DNA from: Cristatella mucedo
Lineage: Eukaryota > Bryozoa > Phylactolaemata > Cristatellidae
DNA: 60,000 nt
Assembly (NCBI GenBank): GCA_009760855.2
Contig: WPIO01000003.1
Location: 5,266,501-5,326,500, forward strand
Direction: 5' to 3'
A program made the position numbers and the translations under genes. Numbering within the stretch: position 1 is the stretch's first letter; each line of letters begins with the position of its first letter. Below, one piece after another: positions 44,101 through 53,439 of the stretch. The notes under the pieces were generated by a model. It made no database searches. It worked only from the letters and a program-made list of their open reading frames with translations, and was not told the origin of the DNA.

Positions 44101-47100
44101 AAATTCAGCTTATGAACATCCTCTGGCCTGTTTCCATTGAAAGTAATCGAACTCAGTGTAGATGTCGTTGAACCGTTCAGCTCTCCCGAAATGCCAAAGG
44201 GGCAGGCTAGCTCTACTGCTCCAACGTTGGTGGATATTCTCCAGCAGTAAGCCTATTAATATTTCGGCAGCTGCTGATCACAGCAGTCATCAAAGGTAAC
44301 GATGACATCTTCGTGACACGCTGTGCATTGGTATGGATTCGGATAGGATGAGTAAACCTCACATGCCAGCAGCTCTAAGTAGCTAGCCAGTCTCAAAACT
44401 GGGAGAGATGGTACTTCATCTGTCATGCTAAACTATTCTGGAACTTTTTTCCAGCTCAGTGGTCGTTGCAAGAACACCCATCTGCCGGGCTAGCTTCACG
44501 TCTGAGGCCGTCCAGGCACTGCTCTGCGATGCAGCAGGCTGCTTGCAGTGTGCTCTTGGATCTGGTCAACCTCCGGGTAGAAGATTAGAGCCACGAAGGT
44601 TATAAAATATGAAAGCTCTTGTAGTCTGAATTATTGTCGCGAACAGCACAGAACACGGCACAGAACGCCAGCCAACGAGCAAAGCCACCAGTTTATTCTG
44701 CCTCCACACGGAGCAGGACGAAGCACAACTCTCCTCGCCCCTCTCGCCCATCGGAGTCCCCCGACTCCCTTAATAATAATAATAATAATATTGCACTTGA
44801 TAAAGCGCCCTCAGAGAACTTAATCTCTTTCTAGGCGCTTTACATTTGCTGCAAAGTGATACGCAATAGATTGGCAAAACAAACACTAATAGCACGTCCA
44901 GGCTGCTTACCAGATGGAGTGTCACAGCCCACTCGTACAGCGATCAGGGGCAGTGTCATGAATTAAGTAAAACCACATGCCCGCCTGATCTGGAGATCAA
45001 TTAACGACGTAGCCAGAGCAGCAAGCAGCTGTTGTTCTCCACTGCTTAGACAGCGAGAAGGCTAAACATTAGCAGCATAGTCCTCATCGCGCTCCGGCGG
45101 TCTCAGGCCACATCTTGGCCGTAGCTGTCTGCCGAGCTCGTCGTCTCTGGACATACTACCGGTGCCAGCATCGGAGTGTTCGTCGAGGAGTTCGTTAGCG
45201 ATCGGTACTGGTCTGATGTCCGCTAGGTGGCGGCGGATTCCATCAATTTCAATGCCAACTCCTTCCGCCGGGGCAGTAACCGTCCCGTTAATTATGAGGC
45301 TAAGTAACGGCTGCTCGGAGGAGGCGAGCGACCGCACGGCCTGTTGAAACAAGCCGGCTGCGTTTGACAGCCGCGTTCATGCGTCGTTGGGCCACATATT
45401 TTTCCGCCGCTAGCGCCTCGTCGGGCGGAACAGCCTCGAAGCTCAATGGTGCATCCCACACCACCACCACTTCGCAAGCCGACACAGCTTCTCCGGGCGC
45501 CGCCGCCGCCGCGTATCCGGGCGCGGCCGTCGCGTCCTCGGGCGCCGCCGTCGCGTCTTCGGGCGCCGCCGTCGCGTCTTCGGGCGCCGCCGTCGCGTCT
45601 TCGGGCGCCGCCGTGACTTCGGGCGCCCCCGCCGCCGCGAGTTCGGGCGCCAACGCCGGCACGACTTTGGGCGCCGCCGTGACTTCGGGCGCCGCCGCGA
45701 CTTCGGGCGCCGCCGCGACTTCGGGCGCCGCCGCGACTTCGGGCGCCGCCGCGACTTCGGGCGCCGCCGCGACTTCGGGCGCCGCCGCGACTTCGGGCGC
45801 CGCCGCCACCGCGTCTCCGACCTGCACCATCGCCGCAGCCGCGTCTCCGACCTGCACCGCTTATCCGATCTGCGCCTCGTCTCCTACCTGTGCTGCGTCA
45901 CAGCCCATTTGCGTCGCCGATGAGCCTCCGACCTGCTCCGCATCTCCGACTTGCTCCAAGTCGTAACCCACCGGTTCGTCGCATGCCAGCGTCACCTCCA
46001 CGGCTTCCGCTATCTCACAGGCCGTTGCCTCGTTGCACACCACGTGCGCCTGGCAAACCGCCCCAGCCTGGATCACTGTCACCGCGTTCCACACGGTGGC
46101 ATCCTGGTAAACCGTTGTCGCCCGGCACACCGTCGGCGATTGCTGATGTTGCTTCTGGTCCCTTTTGTCGCCGCCCTCTCTCCGATAAGCATTTGATAAC
46201 TCAGCGCTCAGCAGTCGCGCTTTACCTACAGGGCTAGCCAGCGCTGTTACCAGAGCCTCGCGAAGCAGACGGTAGTCATCCTTGATTGCCTTCGGCATGT
46301 AAGAATACACATAGAAGGCGCTTTCTTCCAAGAAGAGAGGCAGATATTTGTGCCAGATTGTCGGATTGACACCGTACAGCTCGAGCCGCCGCTCCGGTTC
46401 AAGCAGCCAAGTTGCGAAGTCATCACCGACTCGAAAATGCTCAAACAACATTGCTGTCATCGCCGCCGCCGGAAATAGCTTGTAGTCTGAATTATCGTCG
46501 CGAACGGCACGGAACGCTAGCCGACGAGCAACACCACCAGTTTATTCTCCCTCCACACGGAGCAGGGCGAAGCAAACTCTCCTCGCCCCTCTCGCCCACC
46601 GGAGTCCCCAGACTCCCTTGTCAAAACAAACACTAATAGCACGTCCGGGCTGCTTACCACATCGAGTGTCACAGCCAACTCGTACAGCGATCAGGGGCAG
46701 TGTCATCAATTAAATAAAACCACAGCTATCACACACAGCAAAAAAACAGACACAACTCAAGAAAGGAAGGCTGTGGTAGGTTTAATCTGATGATGTGCTT
46801 AATGTTTGTGAACTATTTGAGTCCTTTTTCCCTAACCGTTCGATAACACTTCTTTTACCACATATATAAAGTAACTAGAAAGAGATTCAGTTCTCTGAGA
46901 GCTTTATGCAAATGTATTATTAATTTTTTATTATTTTGTGTACCCTCTTTGTTTGTTTATCCTTCACTTCCATGTCGAAGTCCTTCAAGCTCCAGCAGAA
47001 ATTAAACAAATCTGACAATGGCTATAACCGTAGCACCTTAGCAGATAGAGCTAGTACATCTATCCTACGTATATAAATGTATTGGTGAGACTATGTGCAT

Positions 47101-48387
47101 ACAAGCTCTCACTGCATACTGAGCAGCTTTAAATTAAGGCAGTGATGGTATGAGCGACATTATTTTGCGTTGAGCAAGAGCAAGTGGCACACCAAATATA
47201 AAATACAGAGGCAACTAATGCTATGCCATTAGTTCTATGGCATCTATCTCGGAAGATTGTTTCTTGTTGCTGCTTGCTCTTTCACTGCAATTGAAGACTT
47301 GCTACCCCGAGCTCTGCACAGCCTGCCTCACGAGGCTGCCTCGTGCACGAAGGCACAGACAACACATGCACGAGGATGCAAATGAGATGATGGGTCTGGA
47401 CAAGCTCGAAAACGCAGCAACACCCTGCCAAGCAGGACAGTGATATTGAGACTGGCTGATCCGTGAGCCGTTGGATCTTAAGGCGTTGCCAATACTGCTG
47501 TGGCCAGTTTATGCCCCAGCAGAGTTTATTAAACCACAGCCGGTTTATGGACCTTTGCGATTTTATGGCAACCACAGTTTATGAGGGATTAGTCGAGGTG
47601 TGAGGGAGTTGTGCTGGGTATGCCTGTCAGAGCAGTGGCCTGTTGGCCCGTTTCGGCATCCGTGTGAATAAACGTCTCCTGAAGCCCAATACTTAAATGA
47701 GCTGTCGTCTTGTGTGACTGCTCCCGAAAGTGGGATGGCGATTAGCACCTATGCGTTTTGGGCAGCTGCCATTTTAGTAGCTGCCAGGCAGTAAATCGGT
47801 TTGGCACAGCAAGCGATTTGTTGGACTTGACTAGCTATGATGGCATCATTTCACAGCGAATGGCGAATCAAACATTAGAGGCAAGAGCCTCGAGCCAACT
47901 CAGCTGAAGTATGTGCATTGACTGACACGGGACCACAGAGAACAGGGACCTTGCAGCCTGCTCTGGCCGCCTTTTTGGCCCAACCTAAAGAGTCGTGTTG
48001 GCTGGACAAACTGCCTGACATGCATCTCGACCTTCTTATGATTGACTGCCGTGGAAGGCAAAGGCTTAAGCTATTGGAGGATATCAGAAGGTCAAGGTCC
48101 GGCCCCACCATCCTTTACCAAGCATGTTGCTTAAGTTGTTATGCTCGCGCACACATACGTGCACACTTTAAGTAAAGCACATGCAATTATTACCGCAGAT
48201 GATGTCCAAAGTGTTGCTTGTTATTAGTGGGAATACATCTATAACGCTTGAAGTACTAGCAGCCAATCGGAGTCTGTCCACAAGAGTAGTGGAATGGCGG
48301 GTGAAAATAGGCAGGAAGCTCTTTAAAATGTCAAAATGAAATGTAGGTGTCAAAAGACGTCTCCTCTCCTTCCACTTTCCTCCTGAA
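31969..48387 (-). CDS. Cytochrome P450, CYP4 clade (5' partial, nine exons)
   Basis: The model is complement(join(31969..32126, 33006..33185, 33673..33739, 33832..33899, 36376..36478, 42159..42302, 42960..43086, 43216..43285, 48194..48387)). Every join is in phase, giving about 370 residues. CYP4 enzymes are ER-bound haem mono-oxygenases that hydroxylate fatty acids and similar lipids. Visible in order: helix [20 protein letters not shown]; a VYRASELL...RPWLW block; the I-helix EGHDTT with the CYP4 glutamate; K-helix ETLR (ExxR); FDPDRF; and the haem loop [10 protein letters not shown], with Met where Pro is usual, then [10 protein letters not shown]. The [11 protein letters not shown] segment is about three residues shorter than the usual DDIREEVDTFMFE. 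The N-terminal 130-140 residues, including the membrane anchor, lie upstream of 48387 and were not identified. There are no stops or frameshifts, so the gene looks functional. Confidence 0.92.
33006..33185 (-). CDS. CYP4 exon: PERF region and haem-binding loop
   Basis: Acceptor GCTCTGCAG and donor ATTG|GTAATT. It encodes [18 protein letters not shown] and [11 protein letters not shown], including the haem-ligand Cys. Confidence 0.95.
33673..33739 (-). CDS. CYP4 exon: K helix ETLR
   Basis: A 67-nt exon, acceptor GTGTTTAG and donor ATTG|GTAAGT. It encodes [16 protein letters not shown], with the invariant ExxR pair. Confidence 0.93.
33832..33899 (-). CDS. CYP4 exon: J' helix, [14 protein letters not shown]
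   Basis: A 68-nt exon after TTGATTGCAG, ending at ATCAAG|GTGGTT. Two nt complete a Gly codon, then 22 codons lead into the K helix. Confidence 0.92.
35088..35150 (-). repeat. tRNA-like sequence, probable third SINE type or tRNA pseudogene
   Basis: The minus strand has a good A box (TAGCTCAGTCGGTAGA) and a CTGGACTGGTAGCCCGGAGG anticodon-like region. The T arm is degenerate (GGTTCACAGTAATTC) and the stems do not pair as a real tRNA, so I do not call a tRNA gene. Confidence 0.5.
35765..35930 (-). repeat. SINE-A copy 5
   Basis: Revcomp shows GGTTCGAATCCTGCAGTGGG, the GATAACCGTAAAGGCTC body and the GGCTGTTAAATCGGCTG end. It sits in the 2.5-kb CYP4 intron between the J'-helix and I-helix exons. 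Confidence 0.75.
36376..36478 (-). CDS. CYP4 exon: I-helix GHDTT
   Basis: The acceptor is CTATTCTCCAG and the donor TTTG|GTATAC. It encodes [12 protein letters not shown] (oxygen-binding groove) and [18 protein letters not shown] 5.7-kb intron full of LINE and LTR sequence separates it from the preceding exon. Confidence 0.94.
36960..39065 (+). pseudogene. L2-type LINE copy interrupted by an LTR element
   Basis: The LINE runs 36960-37999 and resumes at 38974-39065. It shows FQKGCC-like linker residues, [25 protein letters not shown] and [21 protein letters not shown], with frameshifts. The LTR element 38000-38973 splits the conserved C-terminal domain. The whole lies in the 5.7-kb CYP4 intron, antisense to the gene. 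Confidence 0.7.
38000..38973 (+). mobile_element. Internally deleted LTR element with an inverted 5' LTR part
   Basis: It is flanked by the perfect 5-bp duplication GTGAG (37995-37999 and 38974-38978) and inserted in an L2 copy. The 3' LTR is 38659-38973 (TGTGG...CTACA), preceded by a purine tract. The 5' end keeps only the first 25 bp of the LTR in direct orientation (38000-38024); the following 190 bp (38025-38215) matches the other end of the LTR in inverted orientation, starting TGTAGTTTATTCGCACAG. The short inner ORF 38424-38606 ends 52 bp before the 3' LTR, where a polyprotein end would lie. Confidence 0.7.
39070..41510 (+). mobile_element. L2-type LINE, longest copy
   Basis: This is a 5'-truncated non-LTR retrotransposon. 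The best-preserved reading frame, 39929-40576 (215 codons), is reverse transcriptase: [11 protein letters not shown]-type catalytic block (here [18 protein letters not shown]), [13 protein letters not shown] and the active-site [10 protein letters not shown]. It is followed by the C-terminal [13 protein letters not shown] and [11 protein letters not shown] motifs, then AGCGCCTAGAAAGAGATTGA and a (TTA)n tail at 41490-41504. Upstream linker pieces at 39084-39395 and 39421-39660 lie in other frames. No endonuclease domain was found. It is antisense inside the CYP4 intron and probably immobile. Confidence 0.8.
41515..41635 (+). repeat. Extra L2 tail after the long copy
   Basis: TGTAAAGTGCCTAGG, TTGTCTGAGGGTG and TTGTATTATTAC repeat the L2 3' end directly after the first one: a tandem or second truncated insertion. 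Confidence 0.5.
42159..42302 (-). CDS. CYP4 exon: VIDERR to the I-helix start
   Basis: It has 48 whole codons, acceptor GGTTCGCAG and donor GAA|GTACTC. It encodes [16 protein letters not shown] and ends in DTFMFE, whose Glu is the residue that forms the covalent haem link in CYP4 enzymes. Confidence 0.93.
42430..42893 (-). mobile_element. CR1/L2-type LINE 3' fragment, family 2, copy 3
   Basis: It shares blocks with copy 2, such as GAGAAGCA...GCTGGGTCA, CAGCTAATTTATT and AGTTGAGCTAGGTATA. It sits in the short CYP4 intron region between exons 42159-42302 and 42960-43086, the same strand as the gene. Confidence 0.65.
42960..43086 (-). CDS. CYP4 exon: RPWLW...LKILHDFTN block
   Basis: The acceptor is TGCACCCACAG; a second AG nearer RIW would lose the conserved SELL segment. 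The donor is TTG|GTGGGT, phase 0. The 129-bp intron before it has no in-frame stop, so retention would insert 43 codons. Confidence 0.9.
43216..43285 (-). CDS. CYP4 exon: ETAMG block
   Basis: It starts with AG, completing the Glu of CETAMG, and ends TACAG|GTGGGA. It encodes [10 protein letters not shown]...YVEAVY. It is separated from the previous exon by a 4.9-kb intron holding a deleted LTR element. Confidence 0.92.
43286..44614. other. CYP4 intron sequence
   Basis: No repeat family or exon recognised before the LTR element. Confidence 0.45.
44766..44880 (-). repeat. L2-type LINE tail inserted in the 3' LTR
   Basis: A (TAA)n run, then GAGAACTTAATCTCTTTCTA and GGCGCTTTACATTTGCTGC, the revcomp of the L2 end. 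The 5' LTR lacks it: there GACTCCCTT runs straight into the AACAAACACTAATAGC block. It must postdate the LTR element. Confidence 0.75.
45062..45352 (-). pseudogene. Remnant of the pol 3' end in the deleted LTR element
   Basis: The ORF ends [13 protein letters not shown] 84 bp before the 3' LTR. Ty3-like integrases often end with an RxPPxRxxDYV-type tail, so this is read as the surviving end of pol. The upstream part ([20 protein letters not shown]) is of unknown origin. Confidence 0.45.
45510..45820 (-). repeat. GC-rich minisatellite in the gag frame
   Basis: On the minus strand, seven consecutive units of 18 bp encode VAAAPE, and further on four units of 21 bp encode DATAAPE. The repeat keeps frame (18 and 21 are multiples of three). 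The plus strand is also open across it, producing a spurious ORF. Confidence 0.85.
45861..46460 (-). CDS. Gag-like ORF of the deleted LTR element
   Basis: 199 codons starting 21 nt after the 5' LTR. The first 80 residues look like a retrotransposon capsid: [15 protein letters not shown]...[21 protein letters not shown]. The rest is a degenerate repeat with recurring VCNEATAC-like and QVGDAEQVG-like units. The frame stops at TAA 45861-45863, but the same frame stays open beyond it to 45300 (repeats of VAAAPE and DATAAPE), so this stop probably shortened a longer Gag. No zinc knuckle was seen. Confidence 0.65.
   Translation of the reverse strand: MTAMLFEHFRVGDDFATWLLEPERRLELYGVNPTIWHKYLPLFLEESAFYVYSYMPKAIKDDYRLLREALVTALASPVGKARLLSAELSNAYRREGGDKRDQKQHQQSPTVCRATTVYQDATVWNAVTVIQAGAVCQAHVVCNEATACEIAEAVEVTLACDEPVGYDLEQVGDAEQVGGSSATQMGCDAAQVGDEAQIG
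46860..46935 (+). repeat. L2-type LINE 3' tail
   Basis: AAGTAACTAGAAAGAGATTC, then TTCTCTGAGAG and a TATTATTAA tail. It sits just beyond the LTR element at 44620-46724. Confidence 0.6.
46936..48193. other. CYP4 intron sequence
   Basis: Small ORFs on both strands without motifs. Confidence 0.45.
48194..48387 (-). CDS. CYP4 exon: helix C to helix E region
   Basis: The acceptor is CTCGTTTCAG and the donor TGCG|GTAATA. It encodes [18 protein letters not shown] (WxxxR, haem propionate contact) and ends in SNTLDIIC. The previous exon must end 2 nt into a codon. Confidence 0.92.
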
Positions 48388-48544
48388 CTGAAACGAGCAT
48401 GTAGGATCTTGTATATGGTTGTGTGCATGATAGCAACAGACACAATGTGCAAACAAGTGGCATAAACTTGAGGAATATCTAAAATCAGATCATAAAAACA
48501 GTGCATGTGAAAAACAGCATTTTCTGACGTCTAGGCTCAATGAA

Positions 48545-50045
48545 TGAAACTTGCTGGACGTAAATGCGAGAATATCTGCCTCGCCTCTGTTGCTCAGTTC
48601 CCCTTCCGACCTGTCATCATTGGTAGATAGCAACAACACGACACTAGCTGACACTCTCTACAAGTTTGCACCTCTAGCTAAGCTCACTGTGTGCCCTCAC
48701 CTGGACGGCCTATGGTTTACCACAGACATTAAACTAACAAGGTCTACTAAGCCAAAGCTTGAAAAAAACAAACAAAAGATCAGGACTGACTATCCATCAA
48801 CAGACATACAAGGGTTACCATAGGTCGTACCAATCGATCCTAGCAAAGGCTAAGTCTAGTTTCTATAAAAACCTTGAATTGCAGATGCACAATCCAAAAA
48901 TGCTGACGTCAACGATTAACCATTCCCTCAATCACTCCCAGGTTAGCTTCTTACCAGATGATCCTTGTGACGATCTAGCTGATCACTTCTCCAGCTTCTT
49001 TGTCCAAAAGATAGACAAGATCAGGGAGCCCATCGCTGCGATGGCAGTATCCCTCTAGAATGTTGTCCCTCGGTTCTTTCCAGCACCTCAATTTCACATT
49101 GGCTTTTCGGTATCTAACAGTTTACCAATACCTCGTACAAACCTCAAATACTTTGGAGATCGTGCATTTAGTTCGTATGCTCCCAAAGCCTGGAACTCAA
49201 TGCTTACTGGCCTACCAGCATGTGCGATCATGCGATTGCAGCTGGTGCAAAACTCTGCAGCTAGGCTTGTCTGTCGTGAGCGTCGCAGTTGCCACATTAC
49301 TCCACTTCTCGCCGACCTGCACTGGCTACCAGTCAAACAACAGATTGACTTCAAGGTTTTGTCACTCACTTTTAGGTACCTTCATTCTATGGCTCCAGCC
49401 TATCTCTCAGATATACTACCCCATCAGGCCAAGCATCGTACCACCCGCTTTTCGGAATCTAACAGTCCACAAATATCTTGTACAAAACTTTAGTCCTTTG
49501 GAGACCATGCATTTAGTTCGTATGCTCCCAAAGCCTGGAACTCCATCCCGACCTGTATCAGAACATCCCCTGACCTGACCACATTTAAAAGGAACTTAAA
49601 AACTGCATGCTGCCACTAACCGCATTTGCATGCTGACCCTGTGCATGTCACCCCTAACAATATTATTCATTTTGTTTGTTTTTCAAGCATGATTTTACTT
49701 AGCACATTCAATTGCATTTCACTTTGCAGCAAATTTAAAGCGCCTCGAAAGAGATTAAGTTCTCTGAGGGTGCTTTATCAAGTGCATTATTATTATTATT
49801 AACTCCGTCCCGACTTGCGTCAGAACATCCCCTGACTAGACTACACTTAAAAAGAACCTAAAAACACACCTATTCAGGACAGCATTTAGTGGGTCCCTGT
49901 GAATCGTCCTTCATGTGCTTTTGCGTGCTGACACCAGTGCATGCTGCCACTAACCACATTTGCATGCTGACCCTGTGCATGTCACCCCAAACCTCGTTGT
50001 TCATGTTGTTTATCAAGCACGACATTACTCAACATTCAATCGCGT
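48545..50045 (+). pseudogene. L2-type LINE mosaic
   Basis: The order of modules is abnormal. The linker (48545-49060) jumps straight to the C-terminal FGDRAF(S)SYAPKAWN module (49095-49198), then back to LTGLPACAIMRLQLV...DLHWLPVKQQI, then the SYAPKAWN module again (49450-49560), a full tail with TTATTATTATT near 49795, and a third C-terminal piece (49800-50045). The central RT palm is absent. It lies just upstream of the CYP4 helix-C exon, antisense to that gene. Confidence 0.7.
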
Positions 50046-50925
50046 TACGGAAATAGCAATATTATGTTTTTAACATCTAAAATGTCTTACTTTCTCTTTT
50101 GTCTATGTATTGTTTGTATATGTGTTTGGTAATAAGAGTGTGGTGATGACTAAAGGGGTTTTATTTAATGTCCGGAGGGCTCTAACAATGTTAAAAACAG
50201 TATTTAAAGGGTCAAAACTGGTCTTTTAAGCACTAACTACGAATATATTCAATTTATAAATAAGGAATCATACTTTTCGGAAATTCACCCATCATGGTAG
50301 AGTCTGGAACGGATTAACCACGATAAACGAGGGTCAACTGTACCTCTAAGATTTGTTTCTACAATTGTCAGTGGCAAATATTAAAGCTGGTATCTCAATC
50401 ACACTACTGATGTAGAAGACCATAAAGCGAGACGAATTTACTGAGAAGCTGAACAGGATGGGAAAAGTGGCTTGGAACACTTTGGTTGCAGTGATTAACT
50501 GCTATCTGGGCAATCACAGGGCTAAAAACTAGGAGCTGCTGATTTAGGATCTCATATAGAGCTGCGTTTTAATAAGATGCAGCTAGTCTCAAAGATTATA
50601 TCCTTGATGCTCATATTAAAAAATTCAGGGAGAAAATGTTAGCGTACTCGGAGGAGCAAGCAAGGGCTTCAAAAAATAAATTGGACTTCTAACTCTATTA
50701 TAAAATTTGACTCCACACGTTATTATCAAGGGCAGCATTATGAAAACGTAACAGTGAATGCTGGGGGGGGGGGGAAGGAGCTTCCTTGGGGAAGTGATTA
50801 GGAGTATACACAAAAATCTAGAACATCTACTCATTTCTGAACCATTCTGAGTGCTAATGTAAGCATTAATTCAGATTAAATATATCAATTTTGATTTGTT
50901 TTCTGTTCTTTCTACGAAATGATAA

Positions 50926-51113
50926 GCCGCGATGGCAAACTAGTTGAGGTGGTTGCTTTTCGAACCCATTTTTGAATCCGCTTGAACCCACAACCTCCGT
51001 CCCGATGTTGTGGGTTTGAATCCTGCGGTGGGTGATTCTTTATTGCACTGCACGCGGTGATTATATTCATCAAGGCTCTTCTGTCGCTATACAGAAGAGG
51101 CTGTTAAATAGGC
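50926..51113 (+). repeat. SINE-A copy 6
   Basis: A GCGATGGCAAACTAG head, GGGTTTGAATCCTGCGG B box, then TCTTCTGTCGCTATACAG and GAGGCTGTTAAATAGGCTAG. An extra 30-40 bp duplicated segment lies between head and B box. Confidence 0.75.
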
Positions 51114-51169
51114 TAGAACCACAAGTCGGGAATCTGTCAGTCTCGCTCGTCAGAATTGAATGAATTCTT

Positions 51170-51322
51170 CAAGTTATAATTCATTTGTATAGCGCCCCAA
51201 GAGAACTTAATCTCTATTCAGATGCTTCACATATACCTCCGGGCTCGAGCCCACGACCTCAGCCAGACCTTGGTCGGGGGGGGGGGCGAGCCACTTAACT
51301 GCTGGACCAAACCAGCTCGGTT
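51170..51322 (-). repeat. SINE-B copy 2 (tRNA head, L2-like tail)
   Basis: The minus strand has a GAGCTGGTTTGGTCCAGCAG head with an A-box-like core, GTGGGCTCGAGCCCG, then AGAGATTAAGTTCTCTTGGG and GCGCTATACAAATG. A run of ten Gs (51277-51286) interrupts the body. Confidence 0.7.
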
Positions 51323-51849
51323 AATCACTGCCCGGGTCACAAAAGCAAAGTTTGTAGAGAACAATTGCCATTTTCTATACTTCTGAGGTACGAGGATGTT
51401 ACAAATATAACTTAGTACAAAGGGAACCAATTGGGTTACACAGTAATGATAAGTTAAGTAAATGAAAGCCTCATGAAATTTACTGTAAAATAATTCTTGC
51501 TGGCTCTACCACAAAACCAGCCTGCTTGCAAGCCTTAGCAAACGGCAAGAATTCGACTGTCTTAAAGTGTAATTAAATACTTAATCAAGTATTCTGCTAA
51601 AAATCTTATGCAAGAAAGATCAAAGAAGATTTGAAGAAAGCGAAGGGCTACAATACTGAGCTGCCATAAGACCCGAATTCAGTTTAAGCGTCTGTCAGTG
51701 TCCCATAGCTAATGCAGTCTCACATATTCGCTTTCTTTACATGCATGTATGGCGAACTAAGTAAAATTATGCCTAAAAATACAATGAATTCAGAGTATCT
51801 GTGTGTCAAAAGAAATTTTCTCTGCAACCGCGTAAAATAATAATCATCA

Positions 51850-52020
<171 letters not shown>

Positions 52021-52309
52021 GCCTCTGGGAAGCTCAGCTGAGCAACTCAGAGTCCAATCAATGCCGGGGCGGTGGGTGCTTGCTATTGAAGGCCCGGAGG
52101 TCGATCGTCCTGTTCGCGAATCTGTCAGCTGCCGCCGCGGCTACACTGTGCTCTGTCGGTCGTTTCTGAGAACTCGCAGCAATAGGTCTTGCTTTTAGCA
52201 ACCGTTTGGACTCGCGATTGAGTCAATCCGCCTTAGAAGCGATTTGCGGACAGCATTGAACTGTCTGCACATTTGTCAAGCTGTGAAGCCTTTATCCAAC
52301 CGGAAGTTG

Positions 52310-52550
52310 GAGACTGCGCCTGCAGTTCGCACACTCCCAAAGCCTGGGCCTTACTTCCAATCGACGTCACGACATCGCCCTAGTTGATACTTTACAAAAG
52401 AAGCTAAGACACCTCTGTTCATATCAGCATTTGCTCTGTCTGAGTGCATTGCCCATACATAATAGTCCAATAACAATAAGACCCTGCATAGCGACATGGG
52501 AGAACTGGATTTCTTTCTAGGCATTTGCATACGCTGTAAGGGAAACATTC
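52310..52550. repeat. Opposed L2 fragments
   Basis: 52310-52460 reads plus-strand L2 C-terminal sequence (CACTCCCAAAGCCTGG). 52465-52550 is an L2 tail in the opposite direction (AGAACTGGATTTCTTTCTAG). Head-to-head fragments. Confidence 0.5.
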
Positions 52551-52740
52551 CAATACGGGTAACGTATTACATGCTCAGCGTTAGCACGCACAGGCACATG
52601 AAGGATAATTCACCGGGCCCCAGAAAATGCTACGAGGAACAGGTGGTGCCATTTTAGCACGAGCTTTCAGTCGTAATAAAATCGCCTTTCGGCTTCGGAA
52701 TTTGCTACGAGGCCCCGTCTGGCAACACTTCTCCCTGGCC

Positions 52741-52885
52741 TCGGCCCTGTGAACAGGTGCTCGCACTTCCGCACTGACGTCGTAGGTTCGAGTCGTGCAG
52801 CGGGCAATCATTTACTGCCCACGGCAAGCGGCAGTGATAGACGTCCGTGCTCTTCTGCTCATACGCTAAAGAGGCTGGTTAGTCA
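52741..52885 (+). repeat. SINE-A copy 7, diverged
   Basis: It shows GGTTCGAGTCGTGCAGCGGG, CAAGCGGCAGTGATAGACG and GCTCTTCTGCTCATACGC. It is recognisable but old. Confidence 0.55.
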
Positions 52886-53439
52886 GCTGAACTTCACTTT
52901 CTGCTTTACCTTTTCAGCTTTACTTTAAGGTGAGTCACTTCATGACGACGGAACAATTTACAGCAGGCAAACTTTAATGACCTCGAGTAAAAACCTAAGC
53001 GTTGCGATGTTGCACATGCTTCCGACGCTGCTTCTAGAATAGTATATTCGCTCTCGATGTATCCCTGACGCAGTAGTTTGAGCCCTCCGCTTGCTTACGA
53101 CAGCGTCTCTAGTTTCAAGCTCAATAACAATCGGGATGACAGATAAAATCGAATGAGGCGCTAGTCAAGTAGCCATTAAAGCTGCTACACCCACGTCTGA
53201 CGAAGACAACAGGCCGGTGGATTATTATCCCCGTCGCTGTTGTCACCACTGGTCTGTAGCCCATGAGGTCCTCTTCCCTTTCTCTCTCATCCTTATGTTT
53301 TCTCTCTCGGTCAGTGTCTGTTGAACTCTTCGCTACCTATTTTTCTCATGCTGAAAAAGACCACATGTCCAAACAGTACTTATCAAGTTCGTAGACATGT
53401 TGACGTCACACCACAAAAATATTGTATATACATTTCTGG

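Larger units (their letters stand above)
44620..46724 (-). mobile_element. Internally deleted Ty3-like LTR retrotransposon
   Basis: The 5' LTR is 46481-46724 (244 bp) and the 3' LTR 44620-44977 (358 bp because of an L2-tail insertion); sense is minus. The LTRs read TGTGG...CTACA in sense, with GAGAATAAACTGG as polyadenylation signal. Flanks GCTCT (44615-44619) and GCTAT (46725-46729) look like a 5-bp duplication with one change. The 1.5-kb interior has a gag-like ORF and a short ORF ending PPERDEDY near the 3' LTR, resembling the end of a pol polyprotein. Protease, RT, RNase H and most of integrase are absent, so it depends on other elements for movement. Confidence 0.8.

Noticed and set aside
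45364-45966. 200-codon plus-strand Ala/Ser/Gly-rich ORF
   Set aside because: It is the antisense of the gag minisatellite (GGCGCC-rich units are open on both strands); the minus strand carries the capsid-like part and the LTR orientation.
31969-48387. P450 as a pseudogene because of the many repeats
   Set aside because: All nine exons are free of stops, all splice sites are canonical and phases agree; repeats are confined to introns.
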